The notes under the pieces were generated by a model that worked only from the letters and a program-made list of their open reading frames with translations, did no database searches and was not told the DNA's origin. DNA of 64,000 nucleotides. It comes from Siphonodentalium dalli (lineage: Eukaryota; Mollusca; Scaphopoda; Gadilida; Siphonodentaliidae). Positions 1 through 12,999 of this stretch are shown piece by piece. The translations under genes were made by a program, and so were the position numbers. How positions within the stretch are numbered: the first letter of the stretch is position 1; each line of letters begins with the position of its first letter. Location of the stretch: assembly GCA_032622095.1 (NCBI GenBank), contig CP136061.1, positions 62,871,127 to 62,935,126 of the forward strand. The letters are read 5' to 3'.

Positions 1-189
1 AAAGAGTGCTCAGAGCTTATCCAAAACGCGACAACTACGGTGTTCGTGGGTTTTTACACTTATATACGAAAAATGAGCTTGATGGGTGCAGTCGTTTTCG
101 ATTCTATAAAGTACACACACACACATATACGGAAGTCTCAAAATATATAGTATAGACTAGCCGATGAGCCCGACGTTGTCCGGGCTATT

Positions 190-1248
190 CAAAAACCAAA
201 TTTCAAGTCGATAGCTCCACCCGTTTCTGAGATCTGGTCTGCGCATGCGCGAAGCTTGCGTCGCACGGGCTCGGCGACCCGATAAAAATCGTATCCGGGG
301 CAAGATACATTCACATAGCAAATTTCAAGTCGATAGCTCCACCCGTTTCCGAGATCTCGTCTGCGCATGCGCTGCACGGGCGTCGCACGGGCTCGCCAAT
401 ACGACAAGGACGACCGCCTGGTCAAACTACACACACGTACCGAGTTTCGTCCCGATCGGTCGAAACGACAGCACAACACGCATTTTTTTGTTTTTCATGA
501 ATTAATTCATGGTACCCGTCCCTCAAAGACTGACCCGATGAAAAATTCCCCTGTTCCTAGGACATATATGACACAACAACCTATTCTGCCTTTTTAATCG
601 AGATAATTGCATTCCGCGTTTCATTTTGCATCCGTATTTTACGCATGGGTAGCCGTTTAGCAGCTTCGATTGTAATAAAGAACGTTAATCCTTAACACCT
701 CCGAATATGGTCAATATAAGATCGTTGATGCCTTAACCCCCGAAGTGGCGTTTGCGGTGATTTTGATGATTGGGAGTGGAGAGTCGGTGCTCAGAGCTTG
801 TCCAAAATGTGACGTCGACGATTCCCGTGGGATTTTACCTTTAGATAGGAAGTTTGGTCTCGATCGGTCAACCCGTTTTCGATTCTATAAAGGACATACA
901 GACAGACATAGGTCTTCAAAATATATATGAGACTAGCCGATGAGCCCGACGTTGTCCGGGCTATTCAAAAACCAAATTTCAAGTCGATAGCTCCACCCGT
1001 TTCCGAGATCTCGTCTGCGCATGCACGAAGCTGGCGTCGCACGGGCTCAGCGACCCGATAAAATTTGTATCTGGGGCAAGATACATTCACATAGCAAATT
1101 TCAAGTCGATAGCTCCACCCGTTTCCGAGATCTCGTCTGCGCATGCGCGAAGCGGGCGCCGCACGGGCTCGCCAATACGACAACGTCCACCGCCTGGTCA
1201 AACTACACACACGTACCAAGTTTCGTCCCGATCGGTCGAGAATCGTAG
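190..1248. repeat. Two pairs of a 122-bp repeat unit, duplicated ~776 bp apart
   Basis: The motif aaatttcaagtcgatagctc begins at 198, 320, 974 and 1096. This makes two tandem pairs, each with a 122-bp period, and the pairs are 776 bp apart. Each unit continues through ccgagatctcgtctgcgcatg. The second pair is followed by a (gaca)n-like run near 1260-1300, and a related run lies near 895-912. Short open frames here recur in every unit on both strands, as expected from repeat copies and not from genes. The family is not one I can name. Confidence 0.7.
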
Positions 1249-1620
1249 ATTTGTATAAATGACAGACAAACATACATACAAACAGACAAACAGACAGAGG
1301 TCTTCAAAATATATATGAGATATCAAGAAGCAATCATTTATTAGTCCTGACTATAATTTGTACATAATATTTTCTATTACCCTACTAGAATAAAGTCTAT
1401 ATCAGAGGTATATAGATGTACTGACTAAGTATAAGCTGGGATATATACACACACCATGTATCAGATTTATCAAGGTACGCACTGACTTTAATAGTGTCAA
1501 CTGGTATATATACTGTTTTATTCATTAGTTCATTAAGATTTAAACATCTTATTTTTTAAATTCATCTGATAGTGTCATTATGTCAAATCGAAAATTTCAC
1601 AATTTATTTTTCCCAATTGC

Positions 1621-1908
1621 ATGGGCCCCGGACCCTTTCCCAAAATACCCAAGGGTTCTGATATCGGCGAAGCAGACACTTGTGCCCAATGCGGAGAAGG
1701 TGGTGGTATGGTGAAAGCTTCCTTAAGACAAAGATTCAAGACTCACTCCAATAGGCGAGATGTGTACAAATTTAAGAGCGGTCTGACTCCTGTTATTGCC
1801 AAGCCATTATGGCAAAAACTAATAAAATTTGAAATAAAAGATTATAAAATACAGTGCCTTAAGAGTTCATTTTCATACATAGTATACCTGTATAGAAAAT
1901 ACATTTAG
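1621..1908 (+). other. Unrecognised 95-codon open frame, doubtful exon
   Basis: This ATG-started frame carries a CAQC pair near residue 22 and a basic middle section (RQRFKTHSNRRDVYKFKSG). Base composition is less AT-biased than its surroundings for about 200 bp. I see no convincing splice sites and no family resemblance. It could be a stray terminal exon, a transposon fragment or chance. The flanks 1,340-1,620 and 1,909-2,027 show nothing else. Confidence 0.15.
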
Positions 1909-2027
1909 GGCTTTTAATACTTTGTATGTTATGGGAATTTAAAAAAATAAAAAGTTCACCCCCACCACCCTATTTTTTTGCCCTCCGTTACCGGAAAAAA
2001 AGGTATTTTTTTTTTTAGGCCTTATAG

Positions 2028-2671
2028 AAATCTTAATATATAAATGCGAATGTCTGTGTGTGTGTATGTGTGCTCCCTATACACTTTGTGGTTTCTCGAC
2101 CGATCGCCTCGAAATTTGGTATCTAGGCATAACTTGATCCGGGGAAGGACATGGGCTGGGTACTGTTTGCGCCAGACATCGCGTTTTCATGTTACGGGAT
2201 CATTTTAATCCGTAACCATGTATTCATTATTATCGTGACATCATAGTTAAACGTTCAGTATACAGAGGGCAATTACGCCGCTTCCGCTCATAAGTCAATT
2301 CGTTCAGCAACACATTAGCGGACATAATTAATTGCTCTTGCACTTTTTCGTCTATTTAGTAATGCCGCCGGGAAAAAAAGAAACTTGGCTCGCATTTCAC
2401 AAAAACCTAGGTGGAATCGGGCGACCAGACAGCGGGAAACCCCAGAGCAGCAGCATAATAGTGTTTTTTTACATTTTCGGCAACTTTTATTCGAATTATC
2501 GTTACTCAACTGAATAACATGTGTTTTAAATACACCATAGGAGTTCACCTTCTGTCAAATGTATTTTAAAATAAACACGCTGGTGGATTTGTGTGTTCTT
2601 ACATGAAGTAGCCTATGTTTATTTGTTAAAATCTCTATTTTTCCCAAGCATCGCCGGGTCCATCCTCTAGT
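2028..2671 (+). mobile_element. Helitron/Helentron-like non-autonomous element
   Basis: The left side reads cttaatatataaatgcgaat followed by a (TG)n run, and the right side ends gccgggtccatcctctagt. A 5' AT-rich start, a TG microsatellite and a 3' terminus ending in CTAGT after a GC-rich stretch resemble non-autonomous Helentrons of the INE-1 type. No Rep/helicase coding sequence is present. The left boundary is approximate, and Helitrons leave no target duplication to confirm it. Confidence 0.4.
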
Positions 2672-3034
2672 AAAATATATAAATCAATAGGAAACATGAT
2701 GCATTTCTGCGAGAAACTGAGTGCTGCCCAGTACCAATATACATGTAACTTTCGACCTTAAAATGGCTGAACTGAAATTTCAAATACTTGTATTGACTCT
2801 GCACGCTGATCATCACCAGTCTCAATCATAACAAATCCTCTTTGTAAACACAACATAACTTTAACGGTTTTAGCTAGCATTGTATTGATGATGTGCTGCC
2901 ACTACGTAGTAATATTCGCTTGTTTGGGTACGGGATTAGCCAAGGATGTTCATTCGATCAATATTTTTTTCTGGGGAGATAATCTCATTTGGTGAAAATC
3001 ATTTAACGTACGACTACAGGGCGAGTTGTTGTCC

Positions 3035-3290
3035 GAGATATTGTTGCAAGAGACTCATATACCAAATATTGTTGAAGTCGGTTAATATTTCATCAAGTTA
3101 TCGCGCTAACGGTGATAAAATTGCTAAAAATAGACAAACTAAGATCCATAACTCCGGAAAAAAAAATCGGACAAACCTGGTTTTCGAACTCCTACGAGAT
3201 ATTGTTGCAAGAGTCTCATATACCAAATATTGTTGAAATTGGTTTATATTTGCGTGAGTTATCGCGCTAACGGTGAAAAACTTGACTAAA
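3035..3290. repeat. Two tandem copies of a ~161-bp unit
   Basis: gagatattgttgcaagag starts at 3035 and again at 3196. Each copy continues with ctcatataccaaatattgttgaa and a later tatcgcgctaacggtg. No protein is evident. The flanks 2,672-3,034 and 3,291-3,908 hold no recognisable feature. Confidence 0.65.
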
Positions 3291-3912
3291 AACCATCTAA
3301 GATGGATAACTCTTGTCAAAAAGTTTGGACGTGACCTATTTTCTACATGCAGTAAATAGTCATGGGGAGCAACTCACATTCCAAATTTGAATCCGTTCAC
3401 AAATGTCAAAGTTATAAGGCATTCTTTAGGTCCGCCCGCCCACGTCAAACCATAAGTCGAATATGATAATTTTTATTGTGATAAGTTGTTCCCCCCGAGT
3501 ACGTTATAATTTATATCATAAAATAGTTATGTACATGGTGTTCCCCTTTTGTATTGCGATAATCTCCAACCTGCGCTAGTCCAACAAATTAGACTATTTG
3601 AATTATATTTTAATATTTGGACATTTACGATTATCTTATAATCCTTATAGTCGATAACTGAGCAAAAATCATTCACTCCGTAAAATGATAAGTATATAGT
3701 TACCATAATGTCCATAAAAATCAGTCTATTCCTATGTGGTCTGGAACAATGAAACTGAGAAATCAGTTTGGTGTGGCCTGAATCAATTATGCTAAATTTG
3801 CATGTTTTCCCAGATTTCTGATCTATTACGCATGCGCGTACTTTCGTATCGTGAGTGCTCGTAAGCGCAGACGGTTTGAATATTTTGTCCATTATCGTCG
3901 TTTATGGATTAA

Positions 3913-4747
3913 CACGTTGAGTGCCGGAACCCTATAGTGTAACATCCAGGATGCCAACTTTATATTATGTATTAAATAGGTATATAGCACCATATAACCG
4001 CCCTCAAACCCCAAAACTGGGCATGTATCAGCTTGTATCACATAAAAACATGACATAAACGCACTCGTATAACTCGTAGTTGGCACAGAGCAACGACATC
4101 TCATGGTATTTTGGCTGGGTGCCGACTACGAGTTATCTCGTATCCACACTTTACCACGTTTTTCTCATGAGTACTTCATCAGATGATCACGTTCGATATT
4201 GTAAATAATAAACATGTGCTCATTTGACCTTTTGGAATACCCTGCGCTAGTTCTAGAAACAACTCATTGTCACAGCCAGGAAATATCGTATCCCACATTC
4301 CAGGTTTAGATGGGTGGCACTGGGTGCCTATACTAGTTATCTTGTACCTAATTTTGACATATACAATCTTACATGTGTGATTGATGTCTACTATTCAAAT
4401 ACACGAACTAACTCGTTATTCTAGAGTGCAGAATGTTAGGGGCTTTTGTGGATCTTATAAAAAAAATGCCAATTCAGACGGCACAATGGAGTTAGGGGCC
4501 AATGAGTCAGTATAACCATACTTTCGGCCCAAATTACGTTCCTTTATTACACAGATCCAGTGGCACCACTCACATCACACATATATTTGAGCTTCGTAAG
4601 ATGGTTAAAACCATTATTACGCGGGGAACTCAATTTCTTAAATTTCTACACAGAATATCTAGACCCCATATAAAGTAAGAGATAACTCGTAGTGGCACCC
4701 TGGAATGTAGTGTAATACGAGATAACTCGTAGCCGGCACGCAAAATG
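3913..4747. mobile_element. piggyBac-like non-autonomous element (TTAA), short relative of the 51.7-kb element
   Basis: It is bounded by TTAA at 3909-3912 and 4748-4751. The left end is cacgttgagtgccgg. The right end, read in reverse, is catttt-gcgtgccgg, a decayed version of the same inverted repeat. Subterminal copies of the imperfect palindrome tacgag-ttat-ctcgta lie near 4068, 4124, 4682 and 4719. The same ends and palindrome recur in the better preserved element at 51,689-53,252. No transposase is present. Confidence 0.6.
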
Positions 4748-4751
4748 TTAA

Positions 4752-6142
4752 TAGTGACACAAATTTATGCTAGTTATATAGTTCTGTCATGATATTTAAC
4801 ATTCTAACAAAAGGTATGTGTTTTTTATTTATAGTTTTATTTGTATCATTAGACGCAAACAATGTAATTTGAAGGGGCATATGTCCTATCTGCATTCACT
4901 TTCCGGGTTCGTAGCGAGTAGCATTTTCTCGCCCAGTATTAGACGATGAGGAATTAAGATAACATAAACATCCAAATATTAAAATATATCTTAATCCAAA
5001 TAGTCTAATTTGTTGGACTAAACCTGCGCATGCTAAAGCCATTGCGTGGTCACAATTTTGTTGTGTTTTTTATTATATTCAGCTGATAAAGTTGTTATTC
5101 ATGAAAAACATGTTAAAGAATTTATTCGGTCTAGAAACTACCAAACGCAATCGGAAATCCCTCCCTGTTGTGATTAAAATGACACAAGTCCCATTCCAAT
5201 CAGATAATAAATAAGCCGAAAAATTAATAAATAATACCATAACCGATATTCAGAGATTTCCGTGACTAAACTACGGATGACGTAGTTGTGGGCGAGCAAA
5301 TTAAGAACACATACTCTGAGCCGGAGGTTTATTATGCCGACTACGATTACGTAACTGTAGTCGGCCGATACTAAAATGCGGAATACGTGTGTGTGCCCCG
5401 GTGTATATATAAATTACATCACTATGCGATGAGTTATATCAGTAAATCAAGATAGCGTGGTTCACTTTGGAAGTCATTATCATAAAGCAGACCATATACA
5501 TACATACATGTACTTATATTAATAAAGTTATTAGTAGTGAATATGATAGTCATTTTTGCAGCCATTAATAAAAGTCCGTCACGTGTTTGGTTTGTTGAAT
5601 CAATGTTATTATAGTGTTAAATTTGATTGTTACTCAGCGACTATTCATCATGCAGTGACAACTGGCGAAATTGTTTGCACTATAAAATGGGACACAAAGT
5701 GAGTGGTAATGGCAGCAGACGATCGCATCAACTTTGTCATAAGAAGCCCCCAGGCATTATAAAAACACTGGCAGAACTATATATCAGGCGTTTCATTTGT
5801 TGTTCTTTGTAAGTTATTTTTATCTTTTCAATCATTCAGATATTTGAATGCCATCATGCCACATACAGATCAACGTTATTTAGTACCTCCAAAAAGACAA
5901 CATTAGTTCATAATTAAGAACGCTCTTTATTGTCTACCGCATTTGGAAGACAGAAGCATGGATGCTCTTTATATTTAAGATGACAAAATACCACATACAA
6001 AATCGCCTATGACACCTCGAAATAGATCACGTTCATAATGGAGAACGCTCTTTATTGTCTACCGCGACGAAAGCATGGACGCTCTTTATTAGAGGCAATC
6101 ATTGGATTTGTTCTAGGCTAACTACAGTCAAAAACTTCCTCT
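4752..6142. other. No gene seen; short direct duplication
   Basis: AT-rich sequence with no supportable exon. The only structure I note is a 125-bp direct duplication: gaacgctctttattgtctac begins at 5918 and 6043. There is also a small palindrome around 5338-5366 (cgactac...gtagtcgg). Confidence 0.5.
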
Positions 6143-6150
6143 CTTGAAAG

Positions 6151-7106
6151 TAGGGTTTAATATATTCCCGGATTTTGCGGAACCGGGAACGGGATTGAAA
6201 ACGTCAACAGAACCGGGAACCGGGAATTTTCCAGGGTAATTTACAGACCAACAGGAATGACTGACAACTGAATATTTCGTGGTTTAAAGACACAGAAACA
6301 CAAGTAGGGCACATAACAGATTCTTTATATTTTTATGTCAGACTTATTTTCAGGTACATACATCAAAATAAACAAATAAAAGCATACCATCTTCCAAAGT
6401 TCCTAACTTCCGAAGTTCCGACCGCATAATTTCGCGGCGTAATTTGCTTTGTCTGGGACTCTGGATGCACTTTCTCAAAGTACTCCCATACCGGCGATAG
6501 ATTTTGCCTACTCGACATTCGGTGGTAAACTTGGTCTGTTATATAATCACAGCCGATTTGCAGGTGAGCACACAATAAATTATTCTGAATTTCTGAGAAC
6601 TCTGACGTCATGCACTTCACAGACGAATCACAGTTAAAGACTAAAGAGTGAATACATGTCACCTTTGGGCTTTGGCACGTGAATTGCGTCATTCTTATTT
6701 ATAGACACTCAAATCGCTCAGTGTGCCTCACATTAGTCACGTATACACAGTGTGGCATTACACAACCATGTTCATACCGTGACTGAGTCCCGCGACCAAT
6801 GAGTCTGCGACTGGGACACCACGGATCAGAGTGAGTGACTCATGAGTGACGCGACTGTGCATGCAGCATGCGTCGATGCCAATCATGACTCTTTAAATTG
6901 TTGACCCTGCTTCAGTGAGGGCAGACATTAATATTCACGTTTTGTTCTATGAAAAGAAATCATATATATTGGCTCTAATATCGAACGTATTACGCTAATG
7001 ATATAGGGACTTTGATTCCCGGTTCTGCTCATTGAATTTCCCGGGAATCGGGACCGACTGCCGGAACGGGGAACCCGTGAATTCCCGGTCCTGGGATTAA
7101 ATCCTA
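6151..7106. mobile_element. hAT-like non-autonomous element with perfect 8-bp target duplication
   Basis: The element starts tagggtttaat and ends attaaatccta, an inverted repeat. It is flanked by cttgaaag at 6143-6150 and 7107-7114, a perfect 8-bp duplication typical of hAT insertions. Subterminal regions are rich in the motif ccggga on both sides (6170-6235 and 7015-7090), a common arrangement for hAT transposase-binding repeats. The interior has no transposase domain that I recognise; its short frames look non-coding. Confidence 0.85.
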
Positions 7107-7114
7107 CTTGAAAG

Positions 7115-7850
7115 TCAATATCTGCCAACAAAACATAAAATAAAACGAAAAAAAAACAACACATAAAACATAAAAAAACAATGCCCTGGCTAGCCTTCAA
7201 TTAAATGCTGTTATGCCGAAGTGCCTAATTAATAATTATTGTAGTTTCAATAGTCTGTTGCGTATTCGAGTTTCAACATTTATACATTTATGTATATGCA
7301 TGTCGCTATGTATGTCGCTAATGACGCAAGTGTATCAAATAAATAGATAGTCTGTATATAATAATGGGCACACCCACTCTGTTTTGGGTGGATGTGGCCT
7401 CAATGAACACACTATAATTTAACATATACTATTATATAATTTATATGTACCTGTTAAATGTGCTTTTGTCATGTATTTGTATTTAAATTTTATATGTGAA
7501 GAAACAGAGAGGAACATTATTATGACGAATATAAGCCATCATGATACATGTACTAGTATAATAACCGCCGCCTTTTAGTTTGAATCACTCCCCACTTGCG
7601 TTTAACTGTACTATAGCACACAATGGCATGACACCAGTGTATAAACTAGCTTCCGAAATTTGTACCATACAACGAAGAAGCTAGAAGGCTTGTATTCTTT
7701 CAGAAACAGTTCAATTTAGTTTCGCACTATATTCTGCTCATTGCATTTCTGCATAAATTAATCTCATTTCACACAACTTTTATCGCTTCAACTTACATTT
7801 TAGCCATCATTATTCGTTGTATAATCTAACATTCTAGCAAATCCAGTTCA
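7115..7850. other. AT-rich spacer, nothing recognised
   Basis: No exon, RNA gene or delimitable mobile element could be supported on either strand. Confidence 0.4.
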
Positions 7851-7852
7851 TA

Positions 7853-8290
7853 ACTAGAGGTGTGCCTGTCCCAATGGGACTAAGGATACCCCCTGTGTTT
7901 TTAAAATACTAAGATGTTTCACATGTCAGTAAACATTTAGTTAAAATAATAAAATAACAGTTCCCATTGCAGGTGCACAACCCTAACCCTAATCTTAAAC
8001 CTATTGACTGAAAAATGTAGGAATAAAAGCTTGGACAAAATTATGCATGTTGCGAAAATGTTCTTAAGTCGAAAAAGGGGAATAACTCCACAAAAAAAAG
8101 TCGGACAGACATCATAATCGCAGGTGCACAGGTTTCCATGGTGCTTGATGTCTGTGCCAAGTTTCAAGAAAATTGATCAAAAAACGACTGAGAAAAACTC
8201 CGGACAAATTTGTGTCCACGGACGGACAGACAACGGACAGAAGGACAAGCTGATTCCAGTATACCCCCCCCCCTAACTTCGGGGGGTATA
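7853..8290. repeat. Interspersed repeat ending in a palindromic C/G tract
   Basis: The left part contains tgtcccaatgggactaaggat. A diverged reverse-orientation copy of that segment occurs at 41,985-42,025. The right part carries a (ggacagac)-type run and ends tacccccccccctaacttcg followed by gggggtata, a perfect stem. Sequences of this form are widespread in bivalve genomes in my recollection. A small ccctaaccctaat stretch at 7981-7993 is part of this repeat and not a telomere. Confidence 0.5.
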
Positions 8291-8655
8291 ATAAGCACAG
8301 TCAAACAGTTTTATTCAATGATTGCTATTTATTGTATAAAAGGTAATTAACTGGAAATTGGCGGAATTATTTCAAACTCTGCCAAGAGCTGTCCCCGGGA
8401 AGCGAATCAGGTAAACAAATCGCGTCGATGAGGCTGATCGGTCATGTTCTAGTCATGTGATCGCACAAATCAGTCACGTGACTTACACTTCGGATACTTC
8501 TGCGATTTTTTTTATATCATAATATTAAAAATATTATCTGCTCTATTTTGAATTTTCTTGGCGAAATGGGTCTGTTAGACCACAGTTACTGGACATAAAG
8601 TAAGGGTTTAAAGGGTTTAATCGAGTATATAAATCGGTATCCCAATATAAAGAGC

Positions 8656-10119
8656 TAAAGTTATGAATCTATTACCAGGTGCTCGGACAAACATATCTCA
8701 AATAAAAGCACTAAACACAAAATACCGGGCATATGTCACCTGTTTCCATTAAATAACATATTCACATACAAATCTGCAGCGATGAGTGACTCGTTGCCAT
8801 CAATATCGCCATTTTTTTGTTTCTTAGCATTGTGGGAAGGGAACCGGTGTTCTGAAACAAAGCGCATGTGTTCCGACATACTATTTGTTGCAGAACACTG
8901 GTCTATCCAATTTACAATTGAACAAGTACATGTATATGAAAACATTGAAACGTGGATGCGACGAGTCACTCGTTGCTAGACCCCGAAGCCACGACAAATA
9001 GTTTTTGTGGCTGGCTCAACCAATTTCGTGGCTGGTTAGCTTGCTAAGCCGGCTCAGTCGCGACGTTCGTGGCTGACGAAATATGGCAGCTCAGTCGGCT
9101 GTGACGTTATCATTCAGCGTATTTTCATTTCCGAAATTTTCCTAATCCCCGGTTTGATTTAGCGTGTGTGGTGAACCCGTAGAATTCCAGACCACGTGAT
9201 CTTTTTGTGTTTGGGGTTTTATGGCGAAAATACACGAAGAACTGGCATGGAATAATATGTAGTTTCCCATCTTATCAGTATAAGTTACATTGGGTCTTCT
9301 GTGTCGACTTCAGACTATTATCATCACTGGCATCTTGCGATACATGCATGGATCATTGAATGATGAATATGATAGTAATGATATAATATTTCAAACTATT
9401 TTCTATTCTCTTCTACAGGTTATGTGCATATATTGACCTCAGACTCAGTTCCATATTGTTCTAAGTATATGTGCATTATGTATGCACTTAAAACAACATG
9501 GAACTCAGAATGTAAAATTATTGACTGCCTGCTGTAATGTCTGAGACTGAGTCATATCGACATAAACAATTTATACTTTAACCCTTTCAATACTGAATGG
9601 ATGCTCCCATTAAGTTACCGGTATATGAAAGTATGCATTGGAATAGTCTATTTTACATTGAGAGGCCTGGGTGTTCTGATAATATGACAACCATGCCGTG
9701 CAATATGTCCATGCCAATATTCGGCAATGCGGTTTGATTCTTTGTTATTCACAGTACAGTTGTGCTTGACATGTAAGTCCATGCACACGGCTGTCAGCTC
9801 AGCTATTTTACAATCCCGGCCGCGGAGATTTTTTCATGTGGCTGGCGTTAAAGATAATATGGCTGGCGGCGGCTTGTGGCCAATATGGCTGGTGGCGGCG
9901 GCGTGCGATGGCGGCTTTGGGCTCTATACTCATCGCTAATGGCGAAAAATGATTTAAACTCCGTTATTTTGGCGTCCGGAACGATTTTTTATCGCTGCAG
10001 AGTTGTAGGTGAGTATGTTATTTATAGGAAACAGGCGACATATGCCCGGAATTTTGTGTTTAGTGGTTTTATTTGAGATATGTTTGTCCGGGCACCTGGT
10101 AATAGATTCATAACTTTAA
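8656..10119. repeat. Long inverted repeat whose arms are separated by a hAT-like insertion
   Basis: Sequence 8656-8790 is the reverse complement of about 9985-10117, with good identity over roughly 110-130 bp (for example gatatgtttgtccg and gcacctggtaatagattcat in the right arm). The interior includes the hAT-like element at 8977-9926. The right arm is itself interrupted after 10,119 by a TTAA element. The sequence resumes at 10,716 with atagctctttat, matching the uninterrupted left arm (gagctaaag in reverse). It is probably an older foldback transposon. Confidence 0.6.
8977..9926. mobile_element. hAT-like non-autonomous element, family H2, copy 1
   Basis: It starts tagaccccgaagcc and ends ggctttgggctcta, inverted ends shared with copy 2 at 16,119-16,971. 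The two copies align throughout. Both carry ggctgg-rich subterminal stretches and a terminal block tggctggcggcggcttgtgg. The flanking 8-mers here (ctcgttgc on the left, ctcatcgc two bases beyond the right end) are only similar, so this copy looks older than copy 2. It contains no transposase. Short open frames in the GGC-rich right end are repeat shadows. Confidence 0.75.
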
Positions 10120-10711
10120 AGGGGTACTGTACGCCATTTTCAATAAATTCCCGGTGATAACAACGATCTATTATCGATACTATATAGAAATATAAGTAAT
10201 TTGAGTCGAAGATGTATTCTGTAAACGCTCAGGTTAATAGGCTATCTTAAAATTTAATAATTTAAAAGTTAATAATTTAATATAAATTGATTTTATGGCT
10301 CCAGCCATAAAATGGCGTCTCTTAAAATTGGAATTTCCATGTACAAAACGTAATCAAATTATAATTGAGGGATACTGGATTAATAAAAGAATTGCACACA
10401 CGATCGTTTGAAACATTATGCTTATACGGGGAGAAAACCCAAGCCACTCATTGACTATTGACCATACACTAACTTAAATGAGTATATGGGACTGCTAAGC
10501 ATATAATATAATGTTTATTTGATTCATTTGGTTGAAAACTGTACAAAAATTACTCGACAACGACAATTTGTATTTTTGCATTCCGGTAAATTTGCCATCC
10601 GTAACAATACTTCGTACTCAACAGACTTTCAAAAAATGGAAAAGTTGTTACCTTATTCTCCGACTCGGGGATTATAGAAACCAACAACAACATCTTGGGT
10701 ACAGTACCCCT
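10120..10711. mobile_element. TTAA-type MITE, family M, copy 1
   Basis: TTAA at 10116-10119 and 10712-10715 flank an element beginning aggggtactgtacgcc and ending with the inverted gtacagtacccct. It matches copy 2 at 15,297-15,878 along its whole length. TTAA duplication points to the piggyBac superfamily. It sits inside the right arm of an older inverted repeat. No coding capacity. Confidence 0.85.
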
Positions 10712-10715
10712 TTAA

Positions 10716-12999
10716 ATAGCTCTTTATTATATTCATAATAATATTGGGATAGATTAGATTAGATTTTATTTTATTTTGATAGTTCAGGTTTACATGAATA
10801 CATATTATGGGTATGTTTACAAGTTGAATCAATATAATACACAACAGTATATACATATTATAATTATAATAGTTTATATTAAATATAAATATGTTATATG
10901 TTGGGTTCTGATGAGACAGTTAGAGTTCAGACTGTGTAAATAATTGATATATACCGTAAGAGGATATATCAATTTTCTCAAGAATTAATTCATTTTATTT
11001 TATAGAGGTTGCCGTCAGAATATAAGGTAAATTATGTGGCAGAAATCTGTATAAAAATAGAAATACTCATGTGACCTGAGACCATCAGGGATAACGCAAA
11101 AAGTTCTCTAAATGAGAACTTAATTCCATTGCGGTCCCTGGTGGCTTTCGGCACATGGGCAGTGAGTGAAGTTCGAAACTTCGGAGCACAATGTATAAAA
11201 GTATTTAAAATATAAATTAAATAAAAGCCATTTCAGAACGAGACTTATATGGAGAGGAAAAGCTAATAAAATAAGTCAATACGCAAGTAATGTAACTTCA
11301 ACAGCCCTTCGCCACCTGCATATAAACGCACCACTGCCATGTATGACCGGTTTTGGACTGGTCTAGCTGTCCATGACCGAAAGATGGAAACCCGAAATAC
11401 AGGCAGCAGTAACAATATATGCAACTGGCCAAATACTGTCATCATACATAACAATATAAATTGAACTGCTGTATTGAGGAAATTCTAGTTAAAAGATGAT
11501 AAAATAGATTGTTCCTAGTAAAAGGCAAATGGATTTTCTTCTCTTTTCATAGAATACCGATTTATAAACTCGATTAAACACTTATTTTTTTAACAAATAA
11601 TTCATTGTATGGTAAAATTGTATGGTAAAATTGTATCCAGACTTGTTCTATCAAGGCTAATATTCATCTATAATGACCAACGACTGTAATTTTCGACGGG
11701 ACCACGCACTCAGCTGCAGTGATCGCTGTGATGCACTCAAAATATATCACGAACATAGGAAAGACGGCGGATTATTATGAAAGTATAATAATCGATTGAG
11801 TTTAAACAATCACAACTCACAAATAGCCTATTAATGAATACAGATACAACACTTAATTGAACAAATAGCTCAGGATGTATTTTATAATATAAAATTACCA
11901 AGCTGCAAATCTTGTTTTGGTTGCACGGCCATGGCGTAAAAAGTTTCCCGCCATATGACGTCACGCTATTTCTCAGGTTTTATTTTAACCCAAAGACTAC
12001 CAGTGTCATGAACTTTTCTTTGATCACGGATAATGATAACATAACATTAGAGCACAATCCCATTGTTGCAATCGTTTCCTGATTGTTGGTAAAGTACACC
12101 AATTCCCAAGGCTGGCGAAGGAATAGTTCAGTGATTATCCCATTGTTAGGCACCCGCAACTCATAACAAACAAATCGCACGGGCGCTTCAAAGTGTGAAC
12201 AGTCCGTGTTGTTTCGGACATATCTATTCACATTCAGTTCATGTTAATCACGTTTTTGGGCGTGGCTAACCGGCTATTGTGTCCAATCGCGACCAGCGCA
12301 CGGCACATTTCCAGTTTAGTGCATTGTGTGTGATCAATTGTGCTCTAAGTCGGTCAGAGCACGCGAATTGTTCTTTAAATACCAGAATAAATCTCGTCTC
12401 AGACTCGATTGATTCTGGTAAAGAACAATTCTTATGCTCTAACCATTACTTAATTTGCAAATCACTGTTGTATATATCAGCGATGTATATATTTACGTCC
12501 ATGTATATATATATGCAGCGCAGAATAAACATAACACAAAAGGATTCTCTGAATTTGATAGGATTTTTCACTTTCACTTATCATTTTTACCGCGGCACAT
12601 TTCTCTCACGAAATATATAAGAAACCGGCACGAAAATTGATCCCGACGAAATCAAAGCCATTCATCTATAGGCCTATAGGCATGATAGGCCTACGGAATA
12701 TAAACTAGTAGGATCTGTCTGTCTGTCCGGATTTTTCTCACAGACTGCTGGTCCGATTTCAACCAAATTTGGTGTGGTGACGTGGGGTGCCCTGCACGGC
12801 GGAGGTTATATAGGCCTATGCCTAGGCCTATATAACGGCGTTAGTTTTTTCAATATTTTTATTTAAAACAATTTAATTAAATAAATTTAAAAAAAATTGA
12901 AGTAGCTCACGACTATTCCAGAATCATATAAGTCCAACTAATATGAACCTATTTGCACGAGCATATATATGTTTGATGCCCCAGATGTGTTACACCCCA
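10716..12999. other. Gene-free AT-rich region with one 32-bp palindrome
   Basis: No exon could be supported. At 12,805-12,836 the arms gttatataggccta and taggcctatataac form a perfect 14-bp stem around tgcc. More aggccta copies lie at 12,669-12,700, and a (gtct)n stretch follows near 12,717. The remainder shows nothing. Confidence 0.45.

Noticed and set aside
245-1273. Paralogous small proteins at 0.2 and 1.0 kb
   Set aside because: Open frames arise from four copies of the 122-bp repeat on both strands. No start context or splice sites.
7981-7993. Telomere-like ccctaaccctaat
   Set aside because: Only two units, embedded in an interspersed repeat.
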